Assembly (NCBI RefSeq): GCF_020509005.1 | Contig: NC_063020.1 | Coordinates: 124,001 to 188,000 of the forward strand | DNA length: 64,000 bases | From: Fulvia fulva | Taxonomy: Eukaryota > Ascomycota > Dothideomycetes > Mycosphaerellales > Mycosphaerellaceae | Reading direction: 5' to 3' | Part shown: one piece after another, positions 32,610 to 44,268 of the stretch | Position numbering within the stretch: the stretch's first letter is position 1 | Layout of the letters: each line of letters begins with the position of its first letter | The notes under the pieces: model-generated | What the model was told of the DNA's origin: nothing | What the model saw: the letters and a program-made list of their open reading frames with translations, nothing else | Database searches by the model: none | Position numbers and translations under genes: made by a program

Positions 32610-33410
32610 TCACACCTCCTCCCCTTTGATCGCAACACAGATCTTCTCAAGATCCTCCACACCCCGCCACGCCTCCCACATATCCCTCCCCTGAATCCAA
32701 GCCGGCCTCCCAATCCCCATCAGCCGATCGAAAAGCCCAGCCATGCAAATTCCCTTACTTCCCACCGCTTTGACGAAAGCCTGAACCGACCAATCACCCT
32801 CCGCGTCCTCACTATCCCATTCTAGAGACATGCAATTAATCGGCGGCTGCGTGAACGTCATGCCCTTCCAGCTTGCTTCAGACCTGTTGACGGTCGCCGG
32901 GAGGTCCTCCAGAGTCTCCTCGAAATAGATCCCCGTCTCCGATAGAACCGGAAAGAGGGAAGTCAGGAGAGGATTGACGAAGATGCGGTAATCGCCTGCG
33001 TCCGTGCGGGTCTTGCCCCAGTGAGCTGGATAGCGCTGTGGTGGCGAGGTCTTGTCAGGACCGCGGAGGTGCTCGCCGAGGCCAAGGTTGCAGACGTTGG
33101 TGTTGTAGTAACCGCGGTCGTCGAGCCGCCAGTCGATGTAGGAGATATTCCCGCATGAGGCCGGCTCGAGGAAGAGGGCGCGGCGGATTTGGACGGAAGT
33201 CTCGCAGGCGTTGCGCCAGGCACGGCAGACTCGTTGGGAGAGGAGGAGGTCCTTGGTGGGGAGGCGGAGGAGGATCATTACGAGGAGCTCGTAGATGTTG
33301 AAGGTGCGTGTGGTGGCGTGTAGTGGTGGCTCGATGGGTGGCTCTGGTGTGGTGTTGGAGTCTGAGATGAATCTTCCGGCCTTATCGCGTGGTCGCTTGC
33401 GCTTTGCCAT
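32610..33410 (-). CDS. F-box protein
   Basis: A 266-aa intronless frame. After a basic N-terminus (MAKRKRPRDKAGRFISD), residues about 38-80 match the F-box helices that bind Skp1 (FNIYELLVMILLRLPTKDLL, then LSQRVCRAWRNACETS). Next is the IRRALFLEP motif common in Pezizomycotina F-box proteins. The C-terminal part (YRIFVNPLL, SWKGMTFTQPPINCMSLEW, AFVKAVGSKGICMAGLFDRL) belongs to an expanded fungal family without leucine-rich or WD repeats. It is expected to recruit a substrate to an SCF ubiquitin ligase; the substrate cannot be told. Start is the single ATG that gives a full F-box. Confidence 0.85.
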   Translation of the reverse strand: MAKRKRPRDKAGRFISDSNTTPEPPIEPPLHATTRTFNIYELLVMILLRLPTKDLLLSQRVCRAWRNACETSVQIRRALFLEPASCGNISYIDWRLDDRGYYNTNVCNLGLGEHLRGPDKTSPPQRYPAHWGKTRTDAGDYRIFVNPLLTSLFPVLSETGIYFEETLEDLPATVNRSEASWKGMTFTQPPINCMSLEWDSEDAEGDWSVQAFVKAVGSKGICMAGLFDRLMGIGRPAWIQGRDMWEAWRGVEDLEKICVAIKGEEV

Positions 33411-33961
33411 CGTTAGCTAAGGTGACATGAGTTGGATGCCATGGTGTAGTGTCTTGATTGCGGTGTTGATTTCATGCTCACTGCAAAAGTTGTTATAAAA
33501 GTTGTTATTATTATCAGCTGCGAATTTTTGCCTAGTGTGAAGGGTTTCAACTGAATCACAAGTGAAGTGGCAGGCGCTCAATACCGGAAGTCCGTGCTTT
33601 AAGCTTGTTTCAGCCACGTTGCACCCATGAGCTTCCAAGTTGACATTGGCGACTGCAGCTTCTGGTGCGGATGTTTCTTCCGCGGGAGAGTCGTAGTGCC
33701 TACTCTGTAGTCAGTCGTAGGGCGTTGCTGAAGCGCCATTGTAGAGAGCTTCAATCGAGTTGAGCGACGTGATGCACTGCGTTAGATTACAGTCACATAG
33801 AAAAGGTGTTTGAGTAGAAAGGGAAAAGATGTCCTTCGAGTAGAAAGGAAATGGGGTAGGAAAGCCGTAACATGCTCATCTAAGCTCATTTGTGCCATTC
33901 GGCAGAGTGTCATTCTGGTCCAAGCCAGATAACGCCCGTCATCTCCCTAACGCCATTCCAC
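33411..33961. other. Intergenic, F-box upstream region
   Basis: 550 bp, A/T-richer than its surroundings, with AAGTTGTTATAAAAGTTGTT-type direct repeats at about 33487-33508. No gene supported. Confidence 0.4.
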
Positions 33962-34228
33962 TCAAGTCTTGCTTCCGCCAAATTGCAGAGGGGCCAAAGC
34001 CATATCCTTCATCCGCTTGAGCATCGTGTGTGAATTCTCCTTTGCCTTGTTGACGCGCAGTACGCTCGCCGACGTCTGTCTCGCGTTTGTGGTATCATGC
34101 TTCTCATTCCTAGCAGCGCCGCTGCGACCGCTTGCAAACTCTTGGGTGTTGCTTGGACTTTTCGCGAAGTCCTTGATCTTGGGAGCTACAGCCTCGGGAC
34201 TTGGTGGTGACACCTCAATGCCACTCAT
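33962..34228 (-). CDS. Possible small hypothetical protein
   Basis: An 88-codon frame 57 bp downstream of the SF3B6 stop on the same strand. It is low-complexity and basic (SGRSGAARNEKHDTTNARQT) and ends LAPLQFGGSKT. The other strand is open too, so coding potential is weak. It could be a separate small gene, or sequence in the SF3B6 3' UTR. Listed with low confidence. Confidence 0.25.
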   Translation of the reverse strand: MSGIEVSPPSPEAVAPKIKDFAKSPSNTQEFASGRSGAARNEKHDTTNARQTSASVLRVNKAKENSHTMLKRMKDMALAPLQFGGSKT

Positions 34229-34285
34229 CGCCGAATCTGCACGCTTGAAACGTGCAGTCTCACCTGCCGTAGCTCCCGCGCACCT

Positions 34286-34805
34286 CTAGTCGATACCGTG
34301 CTCGCGCTTGAGCTTTTCTAAGTTCTCCTGACGCTCGGCGAGATCTGCTTGGCTTTTGGCCATCTTTTCGGGCTATCGCAATGTCAGCACCAAGACGTCA
34401 CGCGACCGTTGCGCAACAGCGCCCGGAGATCACATACCTGATGATAGAGGACGACCAGATAGCGGTTCTGGAAGTTGAATCCGTTCAGCTTGTCGCAGGC
34501 TGACTTCGCATCCATGACATCGTCGTAGACGACGAATGCGGTGCCCTTGGTGTTGGATGCGATACCCTGGCGGATCTGGCGAATTGGGCCGAACTTGCCA
34601 AAGAGGTCGAACAACTCCTCGGTGGAGACGTTGTAGCTGAGGTTCTTGACGAAGAGAGCGCTGTCGACGAACATTAGTCAGGGTTCGCGATATGGCGCAA
34701 ATGCAGGCGCAAGGTGTGATCGGCGGTGGGAGTGTGGTGGTGGTGGGTGGGGGGATGCTGTATGTCTTACCGATTAACTTCGGGAGCCAATTTGTTTCTG
34801 CTCAT
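34286..34805 (-). CDS. SF3B6: SF3b subunit p14 (SF3B6), RRM protein
   Basis: Join complement(34286..34372, 34438..34660, 34771..34805), 345 nt and 114 aa. p14 sits in the SF3b part of U2 snRNP, next to the branch-point adenosine. Exon 1 encodes MSRNKLAPEVNR, like the LPPEVNR entry of the family. Exon 2 carries the RRM with RNP2 (ALFVKNLSYNV) and RNP1-like (KGTAFVVYDD) strands and GFNFQNRYLVVLYHQ. Exon 3 gives the charged C-terminal helix (PEKMAKSQADLAERQENLEK) ending REHGID. Donors are GTAAGA and GTATGT; acceptors are GACAG and ATAG. An unspliced reading from the internal ATG at 34674 would lose the N-terminal SF3B1-binding part, so the spliced form is preferred. Confidence 0.93.
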
Positions 34806-35409
34806 TCTTCGAGGAGGTGAATGTGGTGGAAGTGGCGGGTGTCGTCTAGGAGGATGCAGTGCGGTGCAGCAGTGATATCGCTATCGAGGCTCTTTGAGTT
34901 CCAGCAGGGCGCCGGGTGGCGGAACGTGACTGCAGGCAAATTCACCGAGGTTTAGGCAGTAGCCGCACAAGCGAAGCACCCCTCGTTGGCGACAGCTCCG
35001 ACTGTCGTCCTGTGAGTAGTTTGGTGGAATGCGACCAACAATTGCACACAATAGAACTTGACTCCCGGACAATACACAGGACGCAAGGTACAGGACAAGC
35101 GACTCAGTCCTACACCATTCTACCACACGAGCGACCAGCCAACAAAGCTTCGAATCGCGACGAAGCACACATCCCCCCACAACGTACGCTCCACCTCGAC
35201 CGCGGAAGTCACTTCCACCACCACGTTCCCTCGCGCCCAACACCACCCTGTCTCGCACATTGTTACTCGCATGGCCGTGAGGAGCGCATACTAGGCGATT
35301 GAGAGCAAGAGACGGGACATAAGCACTGGGTAGGGTGCTGGATCGCGCATACCAGAGGAAGCACTCACCGCGGCGGCTATCGCTCTACCGAAGCTCACCG
35401 CAATCCGCA
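34806..35409. promoter_or_regulatory. Divergent promoter, SF3B6 / JHD1
   Basis: 600 bp between the start codons of SF3B6 (-) and JHD1 (+). The JHD1 frame stays open upstream to an ATG at 35335, so the proximal part may be 5' UTR or an N-terminal extension. Confidence 0.5.
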
Positions 35410-38400
35410 ATGCCTCTCAATCCTCTGTTCCGACACGACCCTTTCAGCACACAAGAACGCTCGCCGTCACCACCGCGACGCTTCGTGGAACCACTGTCGC
35501 CAGTCAGGCCAAAGCCGATCGAGCCCAACTTCAACTACCCGGCCCTCAACAACCATGTCGACTTCACCGTGCGACCAGAGCAGGCGTACACTGCCACGCC
35601 GAAAGCGCGAGAACGTAGCAGTAGCTACAAGCACACACATCACCACACGCCATCCACGATAGACACACTGGCCGAGGCCGCGCTGGCCGTCAGCCCTGGC
35701 TACCAACAGCAATCAACGCCAGCACGCCATGGCCATCCTACCACATACCCCATGCCGTCTACATTGGGGCGGAGCGAGCCTCCTCATAAGCGGACGAGGT
35801 CTGAGATCTTCCCCACTCCGGTGATGGCTCCATATGCCTCGCGACCAGCTACAAGCTACGAGCACAACAGCGCATGGCACGGGCATGGACAGCAACAGCA
35901 TGCTGGCAACATAAACGACAGTCGCGCTGAAGAGGCTGCTCTATTGCTTGGTCTACGACAAGATGTTCGCACAAGCAGCTTCACACCGCGCAGCACCCAC
36001 CTACCTCCTCCATCGACGCCAGGAAGGAGCTCAGGAAGCGTTGCACGACCACATGCCAACAGCTTTCCACAGCGCGCTCCATATCCGCGACCCAGCGAGT
36101 ACCAATCCCATACACCTCTTCTGCCACCGTTCCAACCTTACCAGAATGGCTACGCTCGACCGTATCATCCCTCACCGCAGCAGACCAATCCTGAGGTCCA
36201 GCCCAGTCCAATGGCACCGATGCGCGACGCGCAGTATCGGGGCCAGTATTCGCCCGTTGGACAGTACAAGTCGCCCGTTCACGCTGACGTGAATATGGTT
36301 GATGCTCCACAACAATCACGGACTCATACGCATAAAGTGCGACCGCGCGCTGAGAGTACCGATGTCGTGATTGGCGAGGCATCCGGCCCAGCTGCGACCA
36401 CCAAGCGAGCGCAAAAGGGCAAAGCGCGCTCTGCTTCATCACGAAAGCCAGCTGGGGAGCGTAAGACTGCCGCGAAGCGAGCAGCGAATCGAAAGAAGAC
36501 TCCTGATGTATCGAAGACAAGCAGGAGTACCAGCGAAGCCGTGACCGATGATTGGAGTACCGCGGGTGATGACGAGTTGAACAGACGAAAGAGCTTCAGC
36601 GGCAGGACCACGGAGCGGCCTCATCTCAGCACAGTCTCGGAAGGTAGAGCCAAGTCTGTGCCAGCGGAAACACCGATGATTGTGCGCCCGGCATCGCCTA
36701 CGAAGAGAACACGCCCGAAGCCCAAGATCAACCCGGAAACTATCTGCGCAGGATGCCACACGACTCGCGAAACAGCCTACGCCAATGCCGAGCTGGACGC
36801 CTGGATCTCGTGCAATGGCTGTAAGCAGTGGTTTCACGTTGACTGCGCTGGGTATAAGAAGGCCACTGAAGTTCGTGACGTTGACAAGTACTTCTGCAGT
36901 CCGTGCGAGCCTACGCATGGCAAGACTACGTACGTGCGAAAAAGCACGCGCGCCCACACTTCGGTCGACTACGCAGAGCTACAGCGCGGTGTGTTGAAGA
37001 CGAGCGAGGAGAGCCAGGAGCATCACTACATCCAGCCCATCAAGGATGGAACTTTTCAATTTGATCCGGAGAGCTTCCCTCGCATGCGTCCTGAGCTGGT
37101 CACCCGGGAATTCTTCGAGAGGAGCGGGACCTTTGTGGAACCGATCTGTATTCCTGCAGCGTGGAATCCCAGGCCTTGGCTCAACAAGAAGTCAAAGACC
37201 AACGAAGCGGGTGACACAACGACCAACGATGACGATGATATGAACGACCTTACGCCTGATGAATATGAGTACGATACAGTCCCGGACGATGGACAGGATA
37301 GGCTGGGCATGGTTATGCCAGAAGAATTGACAGTGCGGCAGGTCTGCAATCTGGTGGGACCAGAAATACCACTGGATGTGATTGATGTGAAGACTCAGAA
37401 TTCTGGTGCCAAGTGGAATCTCGGCAGGTGGGCTGACTATTACGAGGAGGAGAGCGATGACAAACCGATCCGGAATGTCATCTCGTTGGAAGTATCTCAG
37501 AGCAAGCTTGGACGCTTGTTGAAGCGACCACAGGTGGTGCGCGACATTGATCTCCAGGATGAGGTCTGGCCACAGAAGGAACTTGACCAAGGCAAGTGGC
37601 CAAAGGTGCAATTCTATTGCTTGATGTCGGTTGCCGACAGCTATACGGACTTTCACATCGACTTTGGTGGCAGCAGTGTCTACTACCACATCTTGAAGGG
37701 CAAGAAGACGTTCTTCTTCATACCACCAAAGGCGAAGCACTTGAAGGCATACGAGGAGTGGAACGACAGTCACCAGCAGAACTACACATTCTTGCCGCAC
37801 ATCACAAAGGAGTGTTACCGAGTCGACTTGAGCGAAGGCGACACTATGCTCATCCCATCAGGATGGATCCACGCCGTTTGGACACCAGAGACCAGTCTTG
37901 TCATCGGAGGCAACTTCTTGTCTCGGATGTCCTTCAAGAATCAGTTCAAGGTCGTCGAGATTGAGAAAGCCAACGAGACGCCAATGAAGTTCCGTTATCC
38001 ATTCTTCCAGAAGCTTATGTGGTATACAGCCATCGACTACATGCAGAAAGATCCGCTACCCGACGCCGTCTCGCAGATGTTCTACGACGGAAAGAGGTTC
38101 GAGCGACAGAGACCTGTGTGGGCTGACTTCGATGGCGACATGGCCAGTGAAGATCCGCGCCCAGGCGCAAAGAACGCTCGGTACTACAGTGAGGCCGAGA
38201 TAGAAGGCTTGCCGGATCTTGTCAACTTCATCTTCCGGACTGTCATGCTGGTCCAGGGACGCGTCGAAGGCATAACGCAAGATCGCATGAAGCGCGTCAA
38301 TGCTTCCATCCCAAAAGGGCATGGTGAGCCGCTCGAGGTTGCCAAGAAGTTCGCACTGTGGGTCGCGTGGAAGCGTGGAAACGAGGACCCTCCTGCGTGG

Positions 38401-40537
38401 GCACATCCTGATGCTGTACTCCCAAACAGCAAGGAAGAAGGCCCCCCGAAGAAGCTCTCCGCGCGAGCACTCAAGGACATGGAGCGCAAAGAAGCCATCG
38501 CTGCATGGCGAGTTGCACCAGATCGGCAAAGTGCTCGAATTAAATCCGGAGCTGCGGCAGAATCCAGAGCGGATGGTCCCGCAGCTAACTTCGCGCCAAC
38601 GAGCACCACCAAAGTGGCAACTCCTGATCGCACTTCGAGTCTGGTGCATCATCAAATCACTCCACCACACTCATCAGAACATCCCTATGCGCATCATCAA
38701 ATGCTCGCCCACGCGCCCGCAGCCCAGCCGCCGATGGCACACGCGATGAACGGATGGCCGTCGACGTACATCAGCACGCCAAAAACTTCAGTGCTCGGAC
38801 CCAAGCGCGTTGCTTGCGACGCTTGCCGAAAGCGGCGCATCAAATGCAAGCACAAGGAACTCGTGCAGCAGGCATCGCCCGATGGCACGAATGGCGTGCA
38901 CATGTCGCCTGGCGCGTATGGCATATCGCCTCAGCTTCACGACAGCATCACAGTAACGCCGCCAAAGCCACAAACACAAGCGAAACACTTCACTAACCAC
39001 GCTGAAAACGCGCAGGGCATCAATGGAACCCCGAATGGTGCACATGCGAACGGCGGGCCACTTCCTGGGACCGACGCGTACATCCATGCTAACATCCCGA
39101 TGACCATGAATGGCGTGCAGATGTTTGGCGATCAAAACAAGCGCGGACGTAGCAAAGCATGTGTCGAGTGCAGGAAGTCAAAGGTATGGAATGGTATCTC
39201 GCGGACGGAGGCACATGCTAACCAGTCTACAGCGACGATGCATACATGATGAGAGCGGTAATGTCGATCCCATCAAAGCCGCGGAGACACCTGTACCTCG
39301 AGGCTCCGTCGCATCCAAGAAGAGGACTGCCGAGGAAGGGGACGAAGGTACTCCATCTCAGCCGAATAAGAAACTGAAGACCATTTCACCAGTGCGCTCG
39401 TCCAACTCGCAACCGCCTTCGACTGCTACACAGCATCCGCCTACTGCTAATGGAAGCTTGCACAAGTTGCCACCCGCAGGTGAGGTCCATCACCAGACCA
39501 CTGCCGGGCCATCAGGATACCACCAACACTCGCCTGCAATCAATGGCTACCATCAGCCTTCGACCGCTCCGAGCGGTTATCATCCCGATCATCACCAATC
39601 ACCAGCTCCGAATGGCTATCATCAAGCATCTTCTCCACCACAGAACTCCCACGTGCCCTCGACGAGCAGTAGGGAACAGAATACACCACAAGCGCCACAG
39701 GAGGCTCAGCAGAGCCATGCACCTATTGATCCGAGCCTCTTCGCTTACTCAGAAGAGACGAACCATTCGGCTTACCCCGATCCATCATCGCACTCCGCAT
39801 ACCAGCCTACCACTTATCCGTATCCGGCCACAGAACGACCTCGATTGTACCAACTGCCGTCTCTGGAACAGATTGCTAGCGACGTCCTCAACTTCGAAGA
39901 CGGTCCAGAGCAGGACTATCAGGCTCAGCAACATCACGATGCTGAGCCCCACGTCCATGTGTACAACCCGTCTGATCTTGGTGCTATGCCCAATGGTCTG
40001 CCAACTTCTGACTCGGCCAAGCCAGACGAGAGCGCGGACTCAGCGATATCACTACCGGGATCAGAGCTCTCCGACCACGACGCAAAGCAGGCAGATCCCT
40101 CCGAGCCGTCATTGGAACAGATTGCGCCAGAAGCGGACGCCAAACCGATCGCAGTGCACCATGGCTCTCCAATCGCCCAGCCCTCTTCGCAAGCGAACGC
40201 AACCATCTCAACCAGCATTGAACAAGCTTCTCCCGCGGCGCGGAAGAACAGCGTCGGTGCGGTGCCACTGTATCAGCCCCCAGCTCCACCCTCTCAGTCA
40301 CCTGAGCAGGTGAAGCGCATGCCTCACTTGGTGAATGGTGGCATGAATAGCTCCCCGAAGAGCGCCATGTCAAACAAGCGCAAGCGCAACTCGACTTCAC
40401 ACACTCCAGGTCCGAAGCGAGTCAAAGCCGGCAGCGACGAGCCAGTCGGCGAGAGGACCGCCGCGGAACTGTCAAGCCTCGAGCTTGCAAAGGTCCTACA
40501 GCAGGAGGATATCGGGCTGCGACAAAGGGTGAACTAG
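35410..40537 (+). CDS. JHD1: JmjC/PHD histone demethylase Jhd1 (KDM2-like)
   Basis: Join 35410..39183, 39233..40537, 5079 nt and 1692 aa. This family removes methyl groups from H3K36me2/1 using Fe(II) and 2-oxoglutarate. After about 430 disordered residues comes a PHD finger (about 443-497; ICAGC, CNGCKQWFHVDC, CSPC). The JmjC domain follows with iron ligands H749 and D751 (FHIDFGG) and H821 (WIHAVWTP), and the 2-oxoglutarate lysine in KGKKTFFF. Farther on are two CX2CX6C half-sites, C1136 (CDACRKRRIKC) and C1251 (CVECRKSKRRC), the second completed only by removing the 49-bp intron. The C-terminus is Pro/His/Gln-rich. Start 35410 (MPLNPLFRHDP) is chosen over 35335 because the extra 25 residues look like leader sequence; the earlier ATG is possible. 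Confidence 0.93.
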
Positions 40538-41786
40538 GGATTACGATTGTCGTAGGCTCGATAGTCCTCTTGGGACCGCTGTTGATGTATAATTATGATG
40601 AAGGGGTTGTTGATGATGGCTTGAAGATGGATTTTACTCTCCGCTCGATGCATGTACGATGAAGCGACTTTGCGTGGGCATGTCTGGAGGAGCCTCGTGG
40701 CGGCCCGCATACAACAGGGACTATCATAGGGCACGGTGTACTGGTGAAGAGGCTGAAGAGTACTTGTAGTATACAATACCCCATGGATGCGCCTTGAAGG
40801 CCGCTGGTCTAGACAGCTCAGCTGGATCTCTGTGCTGTCCTCCATCTCTCGTTTGCTCCCCAGTTCCAATTATCGCGCTGGTGCTTGAATATCCCGTGCG
40901 AATCGCGAAGCCGGTGTCTGTATCGCAGCATAGCAGACATATGATCCAGATCTGCACAAATTGCGTTGAATCCTTCAATACCGGCAGTAAGATTCACGAG
41001 ATAAAACCTCCATCAATGAGCCAACAGCTTTGAAGAGATGGTACAGCGATGTCACGGATAGGTGCTGATATGGCCAATGCTGCAGCAGAATAGCTGCGCC
41101 GTATATGTGTCGCACTGACCTGGCGTGCAGCAGGTGAATGAAGGTGTATAGATTGATCACTTTCAATGCCTACTCACCGATCGTCACTCTTCGGACAGCA
41201 TGTGAGTCAATTTGACTCATTTAACGGCTGGGTGGTGAGATGCTTTGGACAAATAGTGAGTGCTCGAACAGCATCTTACCGCCGGCTCGCTGTTGGAGCA
41301 GTGGTGATCGTTTTGGCCTTTTGTCTCAAATACTGCTCTGGTCATTCGAATAGAGATCCTGGACTGGGAACGCATATGTGAGTGAGGCCAGGTAAGGGTC
41401 GTAGGAATCTACATGAAATGGCATTTGCTGTCGATCATGGTAGCACCGATACGAAGCTTGAAGCGCGAGGTTCAAACACTGGACGAAGGGAGCTGGTATT
41501 GCTTTGATTTGATCGAAGATGGATCATGGTAAGGTGATCATGGGGCGATGATGCTGTTTGCTACAAAATACGAAATACAATGCCATCCAGCTCAGACATG
41601 ATCTGACAACTCTTTCCAGGATGACTTGGACCTGGACCTCACACTGACATCTCGTGCTTCTAGTCTATCATTCGTCCCGCCGTGATTCGTCCAAGTAGCG
41701 ACCGTCCCTGGTTTCCCTCAACCGACGTCAATCGAAGTGAAGTCGTGTATCACATCATGACCGTGACACTCAGCACAAGCCATAGC
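40538..41786. other. 1.25-kb intergenic between convergent genes
   Basis: 3' flanks of JHD1 (+) and the secreted protein gene (-). Only short unrelated frames; nothing supported. Confidence 0.5.
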
Positions 41787-42408
41787 TCAATAACCAGTCG
41801 GCACCGGAGGCGCAGTCGCCGTTGGAATAACACCAGTCCCAGTCGGCGCCGTCGGCGTCGGTCCAGGCTCACCCTCACCATACTTTGGTGGCTCGTATGG
41901 GAAGTAAGGCTCGAAGTGATATTGTCGCACGCCACCGAATTGCTTGACTTGCTTCTGCCGATGGTGGTACTCTGGGATCTGCGGGAGGGCAGTAGGGCCA
42001 GGATAGCCTGTGCCAGTACCTGTGCTGAAGCCGGTAGGGAGGTATGGAGATGGAGGGGGGTAGCGTTCTTCGAGGCTGCGTTTGATGTTGTAGTAGCCTG
42101 TTGGTGCTGGTGCTGTTGGACCGGGAGCTGTTGGGAATACACCTGTGGGAAGGGGGATGCCTGTGCCTGTGCCGGTGGGGACTGGTCTTGTTTCGAAGAC
42201 ACCTGAGTGCGTTAGCACAAGAGTGATCGATTGTTCTCCCTGTCTACACACCTTCTGCTGAGCTCGGCCTCAATGTCGGAAAGGGAGCGTACACCGGCGG
42301 CTTGTGTCGAAGGCGTGTCCAGCCCTGGAGATCGAAGAAGGGCAGGGCAAAGGCGGTGCTGAACAGTAAGAAGAATGACACAACGCCGCTGATGCTAAGG
42401 CCTGCCAT
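41787..42408 (-). CDS. Secreted Pro/Thr/Gly-rich repeat protein
   Basis: Join complement(41787..42202, 42252..42408), 573 nt and 190 aa. Exon 1 supplies a signal peptide (MAGLSISGVVSFFLLFSTAF, cleavage likely after ALP or nearby) and a basic stretch (GWTRLRHKPPVYAPF). The 49-bp intron (GTGTGT...CTAAC...TCAG) keeps frame into VFETRPVPTGTGTGIPLPTG. The mature protein repeats PTG, PTGTGTG and PTAPGPTAPAPTG, then has a charged YY/KR/EER patch, more PTG units and ends PPVPTGY. No cysteine framework. It may be a heavily O-glycosylated cell-wall or extracellular protein, by composition only. The KR in IKRSLEER could be a Kex2 site. Confidence 0.75.
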
Positions 42409-44268
42409 CGTGTATGATCCGTTCGGCGGCTACCAATGGAAGTGGCTGTGGAGCGAGAGGATCCAGTAAAGAACGGAATGAGGAGATCAAGACTAGCGAC
42501 GCTTGACCTTTCAATGAGAAAAGAATGCACCCAGTGCGGTAGAAGAGAAAGGAACAATAGATATTAGAGATCGAAAAGAGAAGAGCCTCGGAGGGCGGAG
42601 GATCCACAGTAGTAGGCCTCGATATACTACCCGCATGAGTCTCCAGCTTACACAACATCCAGAGGGCTCATATAACGTACACCGAACCTGCATCTCCAAG
42701 ACCGCGCGTTCCATCAGCCACCAGTGACACTTCGCGCACATGGTCCAGAGTGCCTGTCATCGAAGGTGACGACGCCCTCCGACACGCCGTCATCGTGTCG
42801 AACTGCCTATAGGATGAAGTCGTATGCCACTGCGACGCAGTGAAACGCGAGCCTCACATCCAGGCACGGGAAGGACCATGCGTGTTCATCTCGGTGGCGC
42901 TGGTACTTGAGTACTGTTGAAGTCATAGGAGGCACCTCCGTACGCTTCGCTGCAGGAGACAGAGTGGTAACGACCTATGACCCATGTTAGACTATGCTGT
43001 CTGAGCGGAGCACTATCAGATTCCGTCTTAACCTACGACGCCGAGTCCCTGGGCGAGGCGTACGAGGATGGTGGGTCTGGGTCCTCTGCTCCTATGGATA
43101 AAGTTGTATGGTGGAACAAACGGAGCCGTTGCATCAGCCTTCCCCCGTGACGGCGAAAGCGTGCGCGAAGCAACGATAAGGAACTAGATGAAGTGCCAGA
43201 ACAGCCCCCGGAAGATCGTAAACCAGGATGTCCCCCGTCTCATCAGTTCTCTCACGGGGCGAAAGGGGTGCCGATGTGTCCTGAAACACGCCTTCTCCAT
43301 CCCGCGCCGTGGCTAGATGTCGCAAGAAGGAACAACACGGTCGTAAGGCCCTCTGAACACTCGGGAGTTGTGGTCTGGCCACTATCCCTCATTCGTCCAG
43401 GTCCGCGCGTGCAATGGCGACATCAAGCAGAAAACACCTTCACATGTCAGCATCACTCTTCACATCCATGAAGAGCTTCGCACATGAGACTGCGCATTAC
43501 CTGAGACGACAGCTGTACGCGAAGCGCCCAAGTCGTGATTGCGACTGCAAGATATCAGCCCTTCGGATGGCTCCGTTCATCTATTGTAAATCGGCGCACT
43601 TCACGCATGCCGTGCGACCGATAACACAGTCAAAGGTCGCAATGCTTTCGGCATGGAGCATTCAGGCACAACATCTGTCCGCATCTCACCATCTGTCAGG
43701 AAGCGGAACAGCATCACAACCAGAGAGAACGGGAGGTCCGTTCCACGACTCCGTGTATCAGCTGCAATCATCTAGACTCACGACCAAGCTTTGTGAGAAG
43801 CAGCCAGGGTGGCGGCGTCCACTCGTCCACACATTTCGGGTTCCGTCATGCATCAGGCCCGCCGGAGGGCTCCCGACAGCGGGTCGCCGCTGACAGAATG
43901 CAGCATCTCGCCGTCCTCGTGCGTGGGAGTACATGTACTGCAGCTCGCTAGACGTTGTGCTTCCGAGTTGCATCTCGTCAGTTCATGCCGTGTGAACACC
44001 ACTAATAACGCTACTCCGATCTCTCATTCGGATCGCATTAATCTCGAGGCAATGATGAGACTGTACACGTAGCCGTAGTCCTTGATATGGAACATCGTTA
44101 GCTCTCGGTCGTGAGGTGTCTATAGGTACAATAGTGGCCAACAACGCGCGCCTATGCGTACATAGTACACTGCGTCTCTCCGATGCCTCGCTTCTGCGAG
44201 TGACATCACATCCTCGATATCAGCTTCTCGTCGTCAAAGTGCGTACATGGATTTCTCGCAGTGGACGG
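42409..44268. other. 1.86-kb intergenic region
   Basis: Between the secreted protein promoter and the ApsA 3' end. The frames present are short and lack motifs. No gene, RNA or repeat array recognised. Confidence 0.5.
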
